Source: Amphritea balenae (GTDB lineage: Bacteria; Pseudomonadota; Gammaproteobacteria; Pseudomonadales; Balneatricaceae). From it: 64,000 nucleotides of DNA. Each line of letters begins with the position of its first letter. The first letter of the stretch is position 1. Below the pieces are notes generated by a model, which saw nothing but the letters and a program-made list of their open reading frames with translations, had not been told where the DNA came from and ran no database searches. Below are positions 63,375-64,000 of this stretch, piece after piece. Made by a program: the position numbers and the translations under genes. Location: positions 310,001 through 374,000 of the forward strand of contig NZ_RQXV01000001.1 of NCBI RefSeq assembly GCF_003858655.1, read 5' to 3'.

Positions 63375-64000
<626 letters not shown>

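Overview
The window comes from a Gram-negative gammaproteobacterium. Gene content (TRAP transporter, PQ-loop SemiSWEET, M16 protease, ETF/ETF-QO, Zur-type zinc operon), moderate GC and dense intergenic repeats suggest a marine Oceanospirillales-type organism near Neptuniibacter or Amphritea. That placement is inference from memory of protein families, not a measurement.

Layout. 1-4.8 kb: end of a MocR-type regulator whose PLP lysine is replaced by arginine, agmatinase with a divergent LysR regulator, and an NCS1 permease. 5-19 kb: an accessory stretch broken up by two repeat families, namely three copies of a 240-315 bp structured element and clusters of short hairpins with variable stems. 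It holds an RhlE helicase, a PHP-plus-SMC-like ATPase (TrlF type), a small YnfA-type membrane protein, a zinc-uptake operon behind a clear Zur box, and a leftward five-gene cassette rich in nuclease folds (HNH, PD-(D/E)XK plus DUF4268, a QxK-type nuclease, an 87-aa protein and a 49-aa membrane peptide). 19-29 kb: small enzymes with LysR and AraC regulators, hydantoinase/oxoprolinase subunits HyuA and HyuB, a LuxR-type regulator and a small STAS-sized protein.

29-41 kb: short-chain acid metabolism. A TRAP transporter, ETF-QO with EtfA and EtfB, butyrate kinase with phosphotransbutyrylase, and divergent phosphotransacetylase. Three leftward promoter regions (dctP, etfB, buk) each carry a GC-rich inverted repeat of the form TACCCC-n-GGGG about 65-120 bp upstream of the first gene, which suggests one shared regulon. 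41-47 kb: a probable small RNA with its own promoter and terminator, a SemiSWEET, an M16 peptidase and a DUF3010 protein.

47-64 kb: a surface polysaccharide locus that runs off the right edge. A fully reducing iterative type I PKS/FAS is followed by an alpha-oxoamine synthase and two KpsS-like capsule proteins. A leftward SDR reductase and GNAT acyltransferase face them, and then come two sulfotransferases, a DUF707 protein and UDP-galactopyranose mutase. My reading is that the PKS builds a saturated acyl chain, the oxoamine synthase condenses it with an amino acid, and the SDR reduces the ketone. This would give a sphingoid-like amino-alcohol lipid on which the KpsS-like enzymes start a capsule that may be sulfated and contain galactofuranose. 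The gene set resembles the rkpA/G/H (Sinorhizobium) and wcbO-T (Burkholderia pseudomallei) capsule subloci, as I recall them. This lipid-anchor module is the best candidate for a little-described system in the window.
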